From Rhodospirillaceae bacterium (GTDB lineage Bacteria; Pseudomonadota; Alphaproteobacteria; Rhodospirillales; Rhodospirillaceae), in assembly GCA_029245025.1 (NCBI GenBank), contig JAQWQC010000025.1:62001-126000 (forward strand): DNA of 64,000 nt. Direction: 5' to 3'. Below the pieces are notes generated by a model, which made no database searches, was not told where the DNA came from, and was given only the letters and a program-made list of their open reading frames with translations. Made by a program: the position numbers and the translations under genes. Positions 8,335 through 17,145 of this stretch are shown here, piece after piece (within the stretch, counting starts at the first letter, position 1; every line of letters begins with the position of its first letter).

Positions 8335-9384
8335 TCAGTTCTCGAAGGCTCGTTTGCTATCTTGTATGGCTTGATAAATATCTCCTGCCTTGCCGCCAAT
8401 GCTGTCGATAATTTGCTGTGCCACTGGTGCGGATATAGTTCGCCATGATTGCCGCTGGTCGGGTGATAGCGTGTGAATGGTGAAGCCGATCCGATTAGCT
8501 CGACTAAGAAATTTTTGCTCTTCAGCGCGGGACATGGCGCGAGCCTGCTCAATTGGCAGCCATCCATTTTTTACGATGGATTGTTGGTCTGGCGGCAAGC
8601 GCTCAAGCCATTTTGAATCAGCGATCAAAAAATTTACGGCGTGCATATGATTTGTAAGCGTTAGATGGGGGGCTTCTTCGGCGATCCCAGTCGGGGCATA
8701 CAAGATCACCGCATTAGCGCCGGAGTTTACGAGTCCGGTTTGGAGGCCAACAACATTCTCATTGAAGGAGAGTGGAATGATATCTGTGGCGATAGCCTCA
8801 GCGAATAGTCGTGCGGCAAGGCCCGAAGAGACTCTAAACCTCGTGTCCGAAAGATCGCTAGGCGTGAGGATGGGTTTCTTACCATAGATCTGGTGCACTC
8901 CAACTTCGTCCCACGACATGAGAGTTAGGCTGTGTACAGCAAGTAAATCGCTGTAGATGTCGAACAATACTTTATCAAAAACGTAGTCCGCTTGTTCGAT
9001 ATTATCAAACAAGAAGGGGGTCTGTAATAGCGCTGCTTCGGGCACAATTGATCCGACAACTAACCCAGACAGATTTGCGATCTGCACTCGTCCTCGGCGG
9101 AGACTACTCAGTATCGATTCTTCCGACCCGAGTTCTCCTGAAACCATGGCCGAGAGATGGAGTGCCCCGTTTGACTGTTCACCCACGTGATCGCGAAACA
9201 TCATCCATTTTTCGTAGCCAGCTGTGCCTTTGGGTACGCCGGTCGTGCCACCGATGACGTTGATTTGAGCGCGGCCGGGAGCTGTTTCCAAAAAGAATGA
9301 GAGGCCAACAATGAGCAATGCCAATAGCTTGTTAGCGAGACGTTTGATGATGTGCCTAGTTCTCTGGTAACAGAATAAATTCAT
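8335..9384 (-). CDS. TRAP transporter solute receptor, DctP family
   Basis: Periplasmic binding protein of a tripartite ATP-independent periplasmic transporter; family members bind carboxylates and similar small acids. About 349 residues with a signal peptide (LANKLLALLIVGLSFFLETA, cleavage near GRAQ). Family features include YEKWMMFRDHVGEQSNG near the N-terminus, GELGSEESILSSLRRGRVQIANLSG, a central YGKKPILTPSDLSDTRFRV, and VNSGANAVILYAPTG. The ATG at 9384 is chosen because it directly precedes the signal peptide and has CAGGG upstream; a longer reading would run into the pirin relic. No DctQ or DctM membrane subunits are in the window, so it is an orphan receptor here. It faces the SDR/nitrilase array tail to tail. 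Confidence 0.85.
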   Translation of the reverse strand: MNLFCYQRTRHIIKRLANKLLALLIVGLSFFLETAPGRAQINVIGGTTGVPKGTAGYEKWMMFRDHVGEQSNGALHLSAMVSGELGSEESILSSLRRGRVQIANLSGLVVGSIVPEAALLQTPFLFDNIEQADYVFDKVLFDIYSDLLAVHSLTLMSWDEVGVHQIYGKKPILTPSDLSDTRFRVSSGLAARLFAEAIATDIIPLSFNENVVGLQTGLVNSGANAVILYAPTGIAEEAPHLTLTNHMHAVNFLIADSKWLERLPPDQQSIVKNGWLPIEQARAMSRAEEQKFLSRANRIGFTIHTLSPDQRQSWRTISAPVAQQIIDSIGGKAGDIYQAIQDSKRAFEN

Positions 9385-9385
9385 C

Positions 9386-9880
9386 TTAATCGCCCTGCAC
9401 ATTGGGAAAATCGCCGTCTTTCCATATTTGTGTTGCTCGATCGATAAACGATTGATCACTGGCAAACAAGTTCCACCAGATGAGCCGATCCCCATCCAGA
9501 CGTGCGCTACCCGCAAGCATGACCCGGCTATCAGACTCAGTGACGCTCCGCCCTCGTGTATTTTGGATAAGCTCTATTTTGGACGGTGGTAGAACGCAGT
9601 TTCTGTTTCTTCATCACCTTCTGGCAAAGCAATCAAAGCCTGAATGCCATGGAGTGTATGTCCCTCAGCGCACGTTTCCGGAGTCGTTCGTTTAAAATGC
9701 ACGATCCCTCTGCCAACGTTCATCTGGTTCACATCACCCAGTCGGATCGGGTGATGAAAGCCTAGACTGTCGCGGTGGTGAATTTCTCCATCAAATAAGA
9801 ATGTTATGGCCCCGGATTTGTCCTTGTTTGCGTCCGAGGGGCCTAAAAGCGTCGAGATGTGCCATATATATGCTCGATCA
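9386..9880 (-). pseudogene. Pirin-family pseudogene (internal deletion and frameshift)
   Basis: On the minus strand, 9576-9880 encodes typical pirin core sequence: FLFDGEIHHRDSLG, then IRLGDVNQMNVGRGIVH and LHGIQALIALPEGDEE, ending in a stop after AFYHRPK. In another frame, 9386-9550 encodes the pirin C-terminus (SRVMLAGSARLDGDR, IWWNLFAS, then IWKDGDFP and a stop at 9386). The roughly 100-120 residues that normally join these parts are missing and the two are out of frame; the N-terminal HPH metal region is also degraded (AITFLFDGE). This is therefore a decayed gene rather than a short new one. Its 3' end abuts the TRAP receptor start, and its eroded 5' end lies under the leader region of nitrilase copy 3. 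Confidence 0.72.
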
Positions 9881-9981
9881 GTGAGCAGGAGACGCGCCGT
9901 GTAGGGGTGTTTATAATATACTTCCGTCAATATAGTCGCACCGGTCGACTCAAAGAAATCACTCAAACAGGGCGTTATACG

Positions 9982-12084
9982 ATGCTTTACATTTCTCAGA
10001 AATTTTGGTCCCCAGACGATATCGCTGGGTTGGCGGAACACGTGGAAACCATCGTCGCAACATCGGCTCGATTTGAGGTGGTCGAGCCGGTCGAACCAGT
10101 GGTTTTGTTGTCGCATACATCTGCTGGTGCGGAGCCACATGACCGCAAGGCACTCGTTAAGGCTCTTGCCGACCTGGCTGCCGAGAAGAACGTCTTTCTC
10201 GCTGGCTCAACGCTGGTTCGAAGCGATGTCGCTGGATCGCCAATTACACTAGGGTTTCTGATAGCCTCGAATGGCGACGTTTTGATCGAGACTGAGAAAG
10301 TTTCGCCAGAGTTAGTTAATGGTTTGGTGACAGAGCAAACCAGTGCAATTGGCAAACCTAAAGAATTTAAGACGGCTAAGACTCCGATCGGCCAAGTCGG
10401 TATCCTACCCGGTGAAGATATCTTATTTCCTCACTATACACGTAGTCTGGTATGGAAAGGGGCGGAGGTAATTCTCAACCCAACGGAAGAAATGGCCGAT
10501 GAGCTATTTGAAGCGCGGCAAAACGCGCGGATCGCTCGCGCCTTTGAGAACAGTGCATTCGTTGTGTCGGCCTCAGCTATTTCTCGCGGCGAGAATGGCA
10601 TGGCTGTGTCCTATCCCTGTGCTAGTGGTCTGTCAGATTGGAATGGCCATCAGATAGGTGCTAAGGCGAACGAAGACTTTATGAAAGTAGATGTCTATAT
10701 CGACAAGTTACGACGTCGACGCGCCGCAATTTTTGGAATTGCACCGCTTCACCTCCGCGCCAATCTTTTTGCTGACGGGTATGACAAACTTATTGCAGAC
10801 CAAAAAAGCACGCCTGCTCAACCAAAGAACAAAGAAGAGTGGGTGGCCGATGCCCGTAGTCGCCTCGATACGGCTAAGGCTGCCGAAGGGACAGGTAATG
10901 AAACTGAGTATGACGTGTTGCTCGTTCAGACCGTCAAAACGATGATCCAAAAAACGTCCGATGTGCGCGCGATGATTACTGAGAACGTGCAGCGGTCCTT
11001 AGCATTGCCGTCCCGGACTGCGTCTAATCCTAATATTCGCCTCGTTGCGTTGTCAGAATTCTTTATGACGGGGCAAGGTGGTCACGGTTACCGCTCACCG
11101 ATCACTCTGCAACGGCTGGCTATCCGCTATCCAGGTCCTGAAATGGAGCTGCTTTCAGAATTTGCGTTGAAGCACAAAGTCTATTTGGCGGGTTCATCTT
11201 TTGAGATTGACGACAAATTGCCCGGTTACGTCTTCAATTCCGCTTTTATTCTAAATGATTCCGGCGATCTCATTCACCGTTATCGCAAAATTCAATGTGC
11301 TGATGTTTGGGGGTCGCTCCCCGATACCACGCCGAGCACGATCTACGATCAATACCTTGATACCTATGGGTACGAATTTTTGTTTCCCGTCACGGACACG
11401 CCGATTGGGCGGCTCGGAACAATGGTCTGTTTCGATCAGGCGCATCCAGAAATCGCACGTATGTTGGTCAAGTACGGCGCGGAGGTGATAATTCATCCCT
11501 CGTCGGAAGGTCATGGGTCAGGTCGGCGTGGATGGGATATTGCCCGCCAGACACGGGCCTTCGAGAACGTGGCCTATATACTTTCGCCGCTCCCAGGAGG
11601 CGAGCATTTCAATCCAGATTCCAAATACGAGCATACCAATCAGATGCGTGGCTACACCAAGATGGTCAACTTCGATGGGTCAATCCAAGGAGAGCTAGAC
11701 ACACCAGGCGCAGCTACTCTGTCTGGGACGGTTGACCTATTGGCTTTGCGACGGGCGCGTGCCAATCCCCATCAGAACTTACCGATGTGGGATGATCCCA
11801 ATGTATACGCAGTTGACTATGGCGCTGATGTTGGTCTGGCCAACAATCTCGGATCAGGCGACCCGCTTGACAATCCGTATCGTGGTATGAAGCCGTTACG
11901 TAAAGTCCTATCTAGTTACTACGAGCGCGGGATATTTGTACCGCCGACGGTTCCATCATCCCGCTCATTGTCTGTTCCTGGTAAAGCGCAACCGGATTTT
12001 GATAAGCCGGGCGCGGACAGTGCGCCCAAGCCCAAAACGCTGGCTGACGAAGAAAAAATGGACGGCGAATACATTCAGGTCTAA
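9982..12084 (+). CDS. Double carbon-nitrogen hydrolase fusion, copy 3 (diverged)
   Basis: A 700-residue double nitrilase with the same layout as the copies at 2800 and 5637 but clearly more diverged. C-terminal triad present: E359 (ALSEFF), K436 (YRKIQ), C483 (MVCFD). N-terminal domain: the Glu position reads LLSHTSAG and the cysteine motif has become GILPGED (P143), so two of three catalytic residues are gone; K106 remains. It also carries a longer, charged C-terminal tail rich in Pro, Lys and Asp. The ATG at 9982 aligns with the starts of the other copies; an in-frame ATG at 9859 would add 41 residues with no similarity. It heads a run with a peptide-type binding protein (6 bases on), a hydrolase, DUF1838 and a Rieske oxygenase. 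Confidence 0.87.
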   Translation: MLYISQKFWSPDDIAGLAEHVETIVATSARFEVVEPVEPVVLLSHTSAGAEPHDRKALVKALADLAAEKNVFLAGSTLVRSDVAGSPITLGFLIASNGDVLIETEKVSPELVNGLVTEQTSAIGKPKEFKTAKTPIGQVGILPGEDILFPHYTRSLVWKGAEVILNPTEEMADELFEARQNARIARAFENSAFVVSASAISRGENGMAVSYPCASGLSDWNGHQIGAKANEDFMKVDVYIDKLRRRRAAIFGIAPLHLRANLFADGYDKLIADQKSTPAQPKNKEEWVADARSRLDTAKAAEGTGNETEYDVLLVQTVKTMIQKTSDVRAMITENVQRSLALPSRTASNPNIRLVALSEFFMTGQGGHGYRSPITLQRLAIRYPGPEMELLSEFALKHKVYLAGSSFEIDDKLPGYVFNSAFILNDSGDLIHRYRKIQCADVWGSLPDTTPSTIYDQYLDTYGYEFLFPVTDTPIGRLGTMVCFDQAHPEIARMLVKYGAEVIIHPSSEGHGSGRRGWDIARQTRAFENVAYILSPLPGGEHFNPDSKYEHTNQMRGYTKMVNFDGSIQGELDTPGAATLSGTVDLLALRRARANPHQNLPMWDDPNVYAVDYGADVGLANNLGSGDPLDNPYRGMKPLRKVLSSYYERGIFVPPTVPSSRSLSVPGKAQPDFDKPGADSAPKPKTLADEEKMDGEYIQV

Positions 12085-12089
12085 TCCGT

Positions 12090-13616
12090 ATGAACAAATA
12101 TATTAAGGCCGTCACTGCAGGGGCTTTGTTGTGCCTCGCCGCTTATGCGGTCCCTGCCCAGGATAGTCCTGACATCCTCCGTATCGCAGTGCCCTCACGG
12201 CCACTTGGGTTAGGCAATCCCTACTCATCGCTGCCAATTGGTGCGATTAACTCCAATCACGTTCTGTATGATGCGTTGACCAATATTGGAGACAAGGGCG
12301 CCATTCTACCCGCATTGGCTTTGTCGTGGGAATCCAGTGGCGACACAGCTTGGATTTTTAAGCTTCGGCCAGGTGTTGAGTTTTCCAATGGAGAGAGCTT
12401 TACGGCTCAGACAGTTGTTGACGTCATAACGTATCTGCGCAGCGAAGAGGCTGCTGGGTACCTAATTGCTGGTGAGACAGCGATGATTGAGTCTGCTTCC
12501 TTGATTGATGATTTAACCGTGCAGATCAACACCAATCGACCGGATGCCATACTTCCGAAACGCATGAGTTTTGTTTACATGGTGGCGATGGATTATTGGA
12601 AGGAAGTTGGTGTCGATGCATTTGGATTGGAGCCAGCTGGGTCAGGTCCGTTTAAATTAAAAGATTGGGGCCTGAGGACTGGCAGCTACGTCTTTGAGCG
12701 CAACCGCTCTTCTTGGCGTGACACGGGCTACTTTGATGAAATAAAATTCACCGCCGTCGGTGACGTTGTTAGTCGGGCCCAATCAATGCTGAGTGGGCAA
12801 ATAGACTTGTCGTTCAAACTCAGTCTAGACCTTTTGGTGGATTTACAGGCAGCCGGTTTTAACACAGTGGCACGGCCAACCTATTCCATTGGCGCCTGGG
12901 CGTTTCACCAAGTTGATAAAGACTCACCCGTGGCTGATGTGCGTGTGCGCAAGGCTCTTAATTTGGCTATAGATCGTGAAAGCATCGCCGCGACGATATT
13001 GTCGGGCGTGACTCAGCCGGTATCGCAAGTCGCCACACCTGACGTCTTTGGCTATGCGCCTGATTTGCCATTGTTTGATTATGACCCTGATGCAGCGCGG
13101 GCTCTGCTAGCTGAAGCTGGATACAGTGATAGCCTTAAGCTGCGCGCGATTGTGCGCAGTGATCCTTCGGTGCCAGAGTCAACTCTGATTTACCAAGTGT
13201 TAGCCCAGAATTTAGCTGCCGTCGGTGTTGAAATCGACCTCAATCCAATTCCCGGAACGCGCTGGCTGAGTATGTATTTCTCTGGTGACTGGTCCGGCGC
13301 TGATATTCTGGATACCAGCTTCAATAATTCCATTCACGGTGATGCTATTCGCAGCATCGAGACGGCGTCCTGTCTTAAGGCGGGGGCTTATTTTTGCGAT
13401 GAAAGTCTGTTGCCTCTGATCGAAGCCAGCAATCGGGAATTTGACCAGGACCTTCGACAGAAAAAACTACAGGAGTTGGTTACGGCGCTTCACCAAAACC
13501 CTCCTGCGATCTATCTGTTTCCTTACTTCGATACTTTGGCCTACAGCCCCAGGTTCAACACAATCCCCATGACTGGCCAACGTGTGGACCTCGAACGGAT
13601 TACCCCGAAAAAATGA
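12090..13616 (+). CDS. ABC transporter substrate-binding protein, family 5 (DppA/OppA type)
   Basis: A 508-residue periplasmic receptor. The N-terminal signal peptide (MNKYIKAVTAGALLCLAAYA, cleavage after AQ-rich VPAQ) is followed by the family 5 pattern: LYDALTNIGDKGAILPALALSW, TAWIFKLRPGVEFSNGESFTA, the YDPDAARALLAEAGYSD block and a C-terminal NPPAIYLFPYFDTLAY. Family members bind oligopeptides, dipeptides, opines or nickel. No permease or ATPase genes adjoin it, so its partners are elsewhere or it acts as a receptor only. It starts 6 bases after nitrilase copy 3 and overlaps the next gene by 4 bases (ATGA), so it is operonic with both. Confidence 0.9.
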   Translation: MNKYIKAVTAGALLCLAAYAVPAQDSPDILRIAVPSRPLGLGNPYSSLPIGAINSNHVLYDALTNIGDKGAILPALALSWESSGDTAWIFKLRPGVEFSNGESFTAQTVVDVITYLRSEEAAGYLIAGETAMIESASLIDDLTVQINTNRPDAILPKRMSFVYMVAMDYWKEVGVDAFGLEPAGSGPFKLKDWGLRTGSYVFERNRSSWRDTGYFDEIKFTAVGDVVSRAQSMLSGQIDLSFKLSLDLLVDLQAAGFNTVARPTYSIGAWAFHQVDKDSPVADVRVRKALNLAIDRESIAATILSGVTQPVSQVATPDVFGYAPDLPLFDYDPDAARALLAEAGYSDSLKLRAIVRSDPSVPESTLIYQVLAQNLAAVGVEIDLNPIPGTRWLSMYFSGDWSGADILDTSFNNSIHGDAIRSIETASCLKAGAYFCDESLLPLIEASNREFDQDLRQKKLQELVTALHQNPPAIYLFPYFDTLAYSPRFNTIPMTGQRVDLERITPKK

Positions 13617-14566
13617 TCCCGTTTGGCTCTATGCCGCTGGTCGTTGCGGCCGTCACACTCTGCATATCTTCGCCTGTTGAGTCGCGTGCAGCGGCAGACA
13701 ATGAAATTGCGTATCGAACGGTCTATGGGGTGGATGGTGTACCTCTTAACGTCATCGAAGCAGGTGCGCCCGGTGAGCCTGGAATCCTGTTAATTCATGG
13801 TAACGGACAAGGTTCTTCCAGTTGGCACCGGCAAATGAAGTCTTCATTGGCGAACGATTTCCATGTGGTTGCCTTTGATCTTCGAGGGCACGCCAATTCG
13901 GGCAAGCCCTGGACGATAGAGTCTTATAATCGCGCCTGCATCTGGGCTGATGATATTGCCGCGGTGATGCGGGAGACAGGATTGGTAAAGCCCATTGTTG
14001 TCGGATGGTCCCGAGGTGGGTTGATGACCATGCATTACGTGCGTTGTTTCGGTACCGACACCTTATCGGGTATAGCCATGGTGTCGTCGCGTGGGCGCTT
14101 GATTGAAGTCCCGCTTCCAACTAGAGATAGCCCAGCACGTATCAGCCAAGTGCAATTGGAAGAATCTGACTTTGAGTCGAATTTGGCGGGCGCGCATACC
14201 TTTGCACGGCTGATGACAGCGGAACCCATGGATTCTGAGTGGACGGCAGTGTCTGCAGCCATGAACATTATGTCACCGCCTTACGCCCGCCGCGCCATGA
14301 GGAGTCCAGTCTATGATCCTGATGGCAGCGTGATCAAAAGCTACGCGAGCCTGGTCAAAAAAATAGATGTGCCGTTTCTGGCCGTTATGGGAGACCAAGA
14401 CCCCTTTAGGGACTCTTTGCTGTTGGCAGCGGCTTTTTCATCCGCTCTCCCGCATGCTCAGATATTGATCTACCCTGGCGTTGGGCATTCACCGTTTCTG
14501 GAGCGGCCTGAGCGGTTTAATGAGGATCTAAGAAAATTCGCCCTACGAGCGATGGAAGCCCGTTGA
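13613..14566 (+). CDS. Exported alpha/beta hydrolase
   Basis: A 317-residue alpha/beta-hydrolase with an N-terminal signal peptide (hydrophobic segment PLVVAAVTLCIS, cleavage near residue 27). HGNGQG at 62-67 is the oxyanion-hole region. The nucleophile elbow is GWSRGG with S133. The acid is likely in VMGDQDPF and the histidine in GVGHSPF near the C-terminus, giving a complete triad. It resembles esterases and non-haem haloperoxidase-like hydrolases; the substrate cannot be told. Its ATGA start overlaps the stop of the ABC receptor, and 25 bases follow before a DUF1838 gene. The context suggests periplasmic cleavage of the compound taken in by this operon. Confidence 0.85.
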   Translation: MIPFGSMPLVVAAVTLCISSPVESRAAADNEIAYRTVYGVDGVPLNVIEAGAPGEPGILLIHGNGQGSSSWHRQMKSSLANDFHVVAFDLRGHANSGKPWTIESYNRACIWADDIAAVMRETGLVKPIVVGWSRGGLMTMHYVRCFGTDTLSGIAMVSSRGRLIEVPLPTRDSPARISQVQLEESDFESNLAGAHTFARLMTAEPMDSEWTAVSAAMNIMSPPYARRAMRSPVYDPDGSVIKSYASLVKKIDVPFLAVMGDQDPFRDSLLLAAAFSSALPHAQILIYPGVGHSPFLERPERFNEDLRKFALRAMEAR

Positions 14567-14591
14567 AAATAATTTAAGTTGGAGCGCAGTC

Positions 14592-15500
14592 ATGTTTAAG
14601 GTCAATTTAACCCGCCGCGATGCCGTAATAACCGCCGGTGCCTTAACTCTGGCGTCCGGAGCGGGTGCCCAGGCGGCTAAGCAGCCAATGTTGCCACATG
14701 CCGTAGAGGATTGGACATTAGAAGACCGCGTCTACGCACTTGCGAAACAGCAAGGTCGGGTTGATGACGGTAAGGCGATATGGCGCACACGTGGCGTGAT
14801 CTATGGCTTCAAAGCACCTGAGTCTCCGGTGCCTCTGGTCCGGTTCAAAGGGTGTGAACAACAGTGGGTGAAGAAAATCTCGAATTCTGAGTATGTGAAA
14901 TACAATTCACTATTGACCTATTACAGCGATTTCGAGACCGATGAGATAATAGACGGGTTCGTAAACCCAATGACGAGGGAAGAGGTTACCTTCAAGCCCA
15001 ATTGGAGTCGTGTGCCGGAAGGACAAAGTATTTCAGTAAGTGGCGTCACGCTAAATATTATCGACAAAGCCTTCCCGGATTTTTATGCGAATAGTTCTAT
15101 TCGTGATGTCGAGATGAACTTGATCGGGGACACAGTCTCTTTCCACGCCAAGATGCGGTGGCCCGAGCCTCTAGTCCGAAATCCGTACAATCAAGATAAC
15201 ACCTTCTTCGCCAAGCTGAGCGACCTCCAAGACCCTGCAAAATTTTGGATTCCAGCGCATGGCGCCGGACAGATTTTAATGCCATCCATGGCCAATATCG
15301 GCATGAAAGACCCCGAGCAAGGCCAAGTCATATGGCATGTTGAATTTTACAAGGTGAAGTCGTGGGATGATTTACCGGCTGACTATTTGACGAAAGCGCT
15401 GGGTGAGCATGGCGAGGATTTTGACGTCAATCCCGTCAACGATAAGGTGCCGTCTAAATTGGCGCAGAATCTCGCCCGGCTCGGATACGTTAAGGATTAG
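14592..15500 (+). CDS. DUF1838 family protein with Tat-type leader, paralogue A
   Basis: A 302-residue member of DUF1838, a family of unknown function. The leader LTRRDAVITAGALTLASGAGAQA has a twin arginine and an AxA cleavage site. The mature part shows family blocks: ARG-type GVIYGFKAPESPVPLVRFKG, then LTYYSDFETDEIIDGFVNPMT (the shared feature 'd.f.np.t.e'), VSFHAKMRWPEPLVRNPYNQ, and LARLGYVKD. RBS: TTGGAGCG ahead of the ATG. It sits between the exported hydrolase and the Rieske oxygenase, all on one strand. Three paralogues occur later in the window (41728, 42667, 57308). No catalytic motif can be named. Confidence 0.82.
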   Translation: MFKVNLTRRDAVITAGALTLASGAGAQAAKQPMLPHAVEDWTLEDRVYALAKQQGRVDDGKAIWRTRGVIYGFKAPESPVPLVRFKGCEQQWVKKISNSEYVKYNSLLTYYSDFETDEIIDGFVNPMTREEVTFKPNWSRVPEGQSISVSGVTLNIIDKAFPDFYANSSIRDVEMNLIGDTVSFHAKMRWPEPLVRNPYNQDNTFFAKLSDLQDPAKFWIPAHGAGQILMPSMANIGMKDPEQGQVIWHVEFYKVKSWDDLPADYLTKALGEHGEDFDVNPVNDKVPSKLAQNLARLGYVKD

Positions 15501-15502
15501 CA

Positions 15503-16693
15503 TTGGTGGTCGCCCGAGATCAGTCCTCCTGGGAGAAAAGGCCGGATATGACGGCTGGCTATTTTGTCTCAGGGCTTGTGTATACGGACCCTGTCATCTA
15601 CCGCGATGAGTCAGACAAGGTTTTTTCCAAAGTTTGGCACTTCGCGTGTCACGAAAGTGAAGTGCCGGAAATATTCGACTACCGTGTCTTTGAGCTAGAT
15701 GGTCAGTCCTTGTTTGCTATCCATGGTGAGGATGGCGCTATCCGGACCTTTCTAAATGTCTGTTCCCATAGAGGTGCCAAGTTGCTCGATCAACCCTCTG
15801 GTAACGCTAAATCGATCACCTGTTTTTATCACCGCTGGACCTACAACAGTCAGGGCAGTTGCACCGGTATTCCGCGAGCATCTGGCTACAATGACGTCAA
15901 GAGAGAGACAATGGGGTTGCGGGAAGTCAGAACCGAGCGCCTTCACGGTTTGGTTTTCATCACGTTAGACGACGGGGCCTTACCGTTGGCTCAGTATATT
16001 GGTCCGGCGCTGGATCGATTCTCGGACATGCTAACTAGCCAGCCGTTAGAGGTTTTTCACTACAACCAGGCCATTCTCGAATGTAATTGGAAAGCGTGGC
16101 ACGAGACCAATATGGATCTCTATCACGAATTTATGCATGTGGTACTTCGGAAAACCCAGGTCAATGCGATGCCTATGGAAGACCGCAAGCTGGTCGTATT
16201 TGAAGGCGGTCATGGCGGCAGTGGTGGCGACTTAAAGGCTGCGTATGATGGGTACGATGGATTCGCCGGGCGGGGCGGTGATGTGCCGCCCTTGCCGGGA
16301 ATGAGTGCGACGGACTTTCGTTTCATAAATTTATTCCCGTCCACGGCGATCATTTCTCGAGGGACAGTGGTCCGTATCGATACGGTTACGCCGATTGGGC
16401 CTGACAAAGCGCTACTTAAGATGCGTGGTTTGGGTGTTAAGGGCGAGTCTGTTGAGCATCGTCGCATTCGGCAAAAGCACCACAATCAGTACTGGGGACC
16501 GTTTGGTCGTAACGTGCCTGAGGATATGGTTGCTGCAGAGTCTTGTGCAGACAGCTTTCGGAATCAAGCGGGGCGGTATCAGATCATTGCGCGCGACGAA
16601 AAGATGGCGGGGCAAGACGACGCTATTCTCCGCGCGTTTTACGGTGAATGGGGTCGACGCGTTGGTCGCGACCCTGGAGCACCCGTGAAATGA
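15503..16693 (+). CDS. Rieske non-haem iron oxygenase, alpha (catalytic) subunit
   Basis: Terminal oxygenase subunit of a ring-hydroxylating or demethylating Rieske system. Counting from TTG 15503, the [2Fe-2S] site is C87-x-H89 (CSHRG) and C107-x2-H110 (CFYHRW). The mononuclear iron site is D205-x2-H208-x3-H212 (NMDLYHEFMH), with x3 rather than the x4 of naphthalene dioxygenase. The electron-relay Asp is D205. The 396 residues fall slightly below the usual 430-450. The start is uncertain: TTG 15503 has AAGGA 7 bases upstream, GTG 15506 is also possible, and ATG 15548 has AAGG 6 bases upstream. It overlaps the beta-subunit gene by 4 bases. No ferredoxin or reductase is nearby. The substrate is unknown; aromatic acids or hydrophobic amines are plausible. 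Confidence 0.9.
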   Translation: MVVARDQSSWEKRPDMTAGYFVSGLVYTDPVIYRDESDKVFSKVWHFACHESEVPEIFDYRVFELDGQSLFAIHGEDGAIRTFLNVCSHRGAKLLDQPSGNAKSITCFYHRWTYNSQGSCTGIPRASGYNDVKRETMGLREVRTERLHGLVFITLDDGALPLAQYIGPALDRFSDMLTSQPLEVFHYNQAILECNWKAWHETNMDLYHEFMHVVLRKTQVNAMPMEDRKLVVFEGGHGGSGGDLKAAYDGYDGFAGRGGDVPPLPGMSATDFRFINLFPSTAIISRGTVVRIDTVTPIGPDKALLKMRGLGVKGESVEHRRIRQKHHNQYWGPFGRNVPEDMVAAESCADSFRNQAGRYQIIARDEKMAGQDDAILRAFYGEWGRRVGRDPGAPVK

Positions 16694-17145
16694 GTGAGCA
16701 CGAAGCTATTGTAGCACTAATTGGAAAAAGTTGCCTTACCCTCGATGACGGTAATTTTGAATCGTATCTGGCGTTATGTGCGCCCGCATATTCCTATTGT
16801 ATCAAGGTCTGGAGTCCCGAGCTGCGCAAAGACATGGTCTGGCTTGAGCATGATCGCGATGGAATGGCAGGGGTGTTTGAGTCGTTGCCGGAACACCTGC
16901 AGCGATCAGGCCGCCTTTCACGATTGGCTGCGGTCGCCACAATTGACGCTGTTGATGCCGATAAGTTTGATGTGGTGAGTAAATTTATTGTTCATCACAC
17001 TGATGTGGAGGGGCGGACTCAGACCCTTGCAGTTGGCCGCTATAATGATAGGGTCGTACGTATTGATGGAGCGGTTCTGCTCTCAGAGCGTGAAGTTGAA
17101 TTGGAAACGCGAGACCTTGGCATCGGTCTCCACTTACCGCTCTAA
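16690..17145 (+). CDS. Rieske ring-hydroxylating oxygenase beta subunit (NTF2/SnoaL-like)
   Basis: A 151-residue small subunit in the NTF2-like cone fold. Features include an N-terminal helix MSEHEAIVALIGKSCLTLDDGNFESYLALC, then YCIKVWSPELRKDMVWLEHDRDGM, and a C-terminal VGRYNDRVVRIDGAVLLSEREVELETRDLG, the usual ending of dioxygenase beta subunits. The ATG at 16690 overlaps the alpha-subunit stop (ATGA), giving strict coupling for a 1:1 complex; a longer in-frame reading from 16648 would sit entirely inside the alpha gene. It ends tail to tail with the 53-residue membrane peptide gene on the other strand, overlapping it by 4 bases. Confidence 0.85.
   Translation: MSEHEAIVALIGKSCLTLDDGNFESYLALCAPAYSYCIKVWSPELRKDMVWLEHDRDGMAGVFESLPEHLQRSGRLSRLAAVATIDAVDADKFDVVSKFIVHHTDVEGRTQTLAVGRYNDRVVRIDGAVLLSEREVELETRDLGIGLHLPL

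Noticed and set aside
9859-9981. Longer N-terminus for nitrilase copy 3
   Set aside because: The added 41 residues share nothing with copies 1 and 2 and overlap the decayed pirin gene; ATG 9982 aligns with the other copies.
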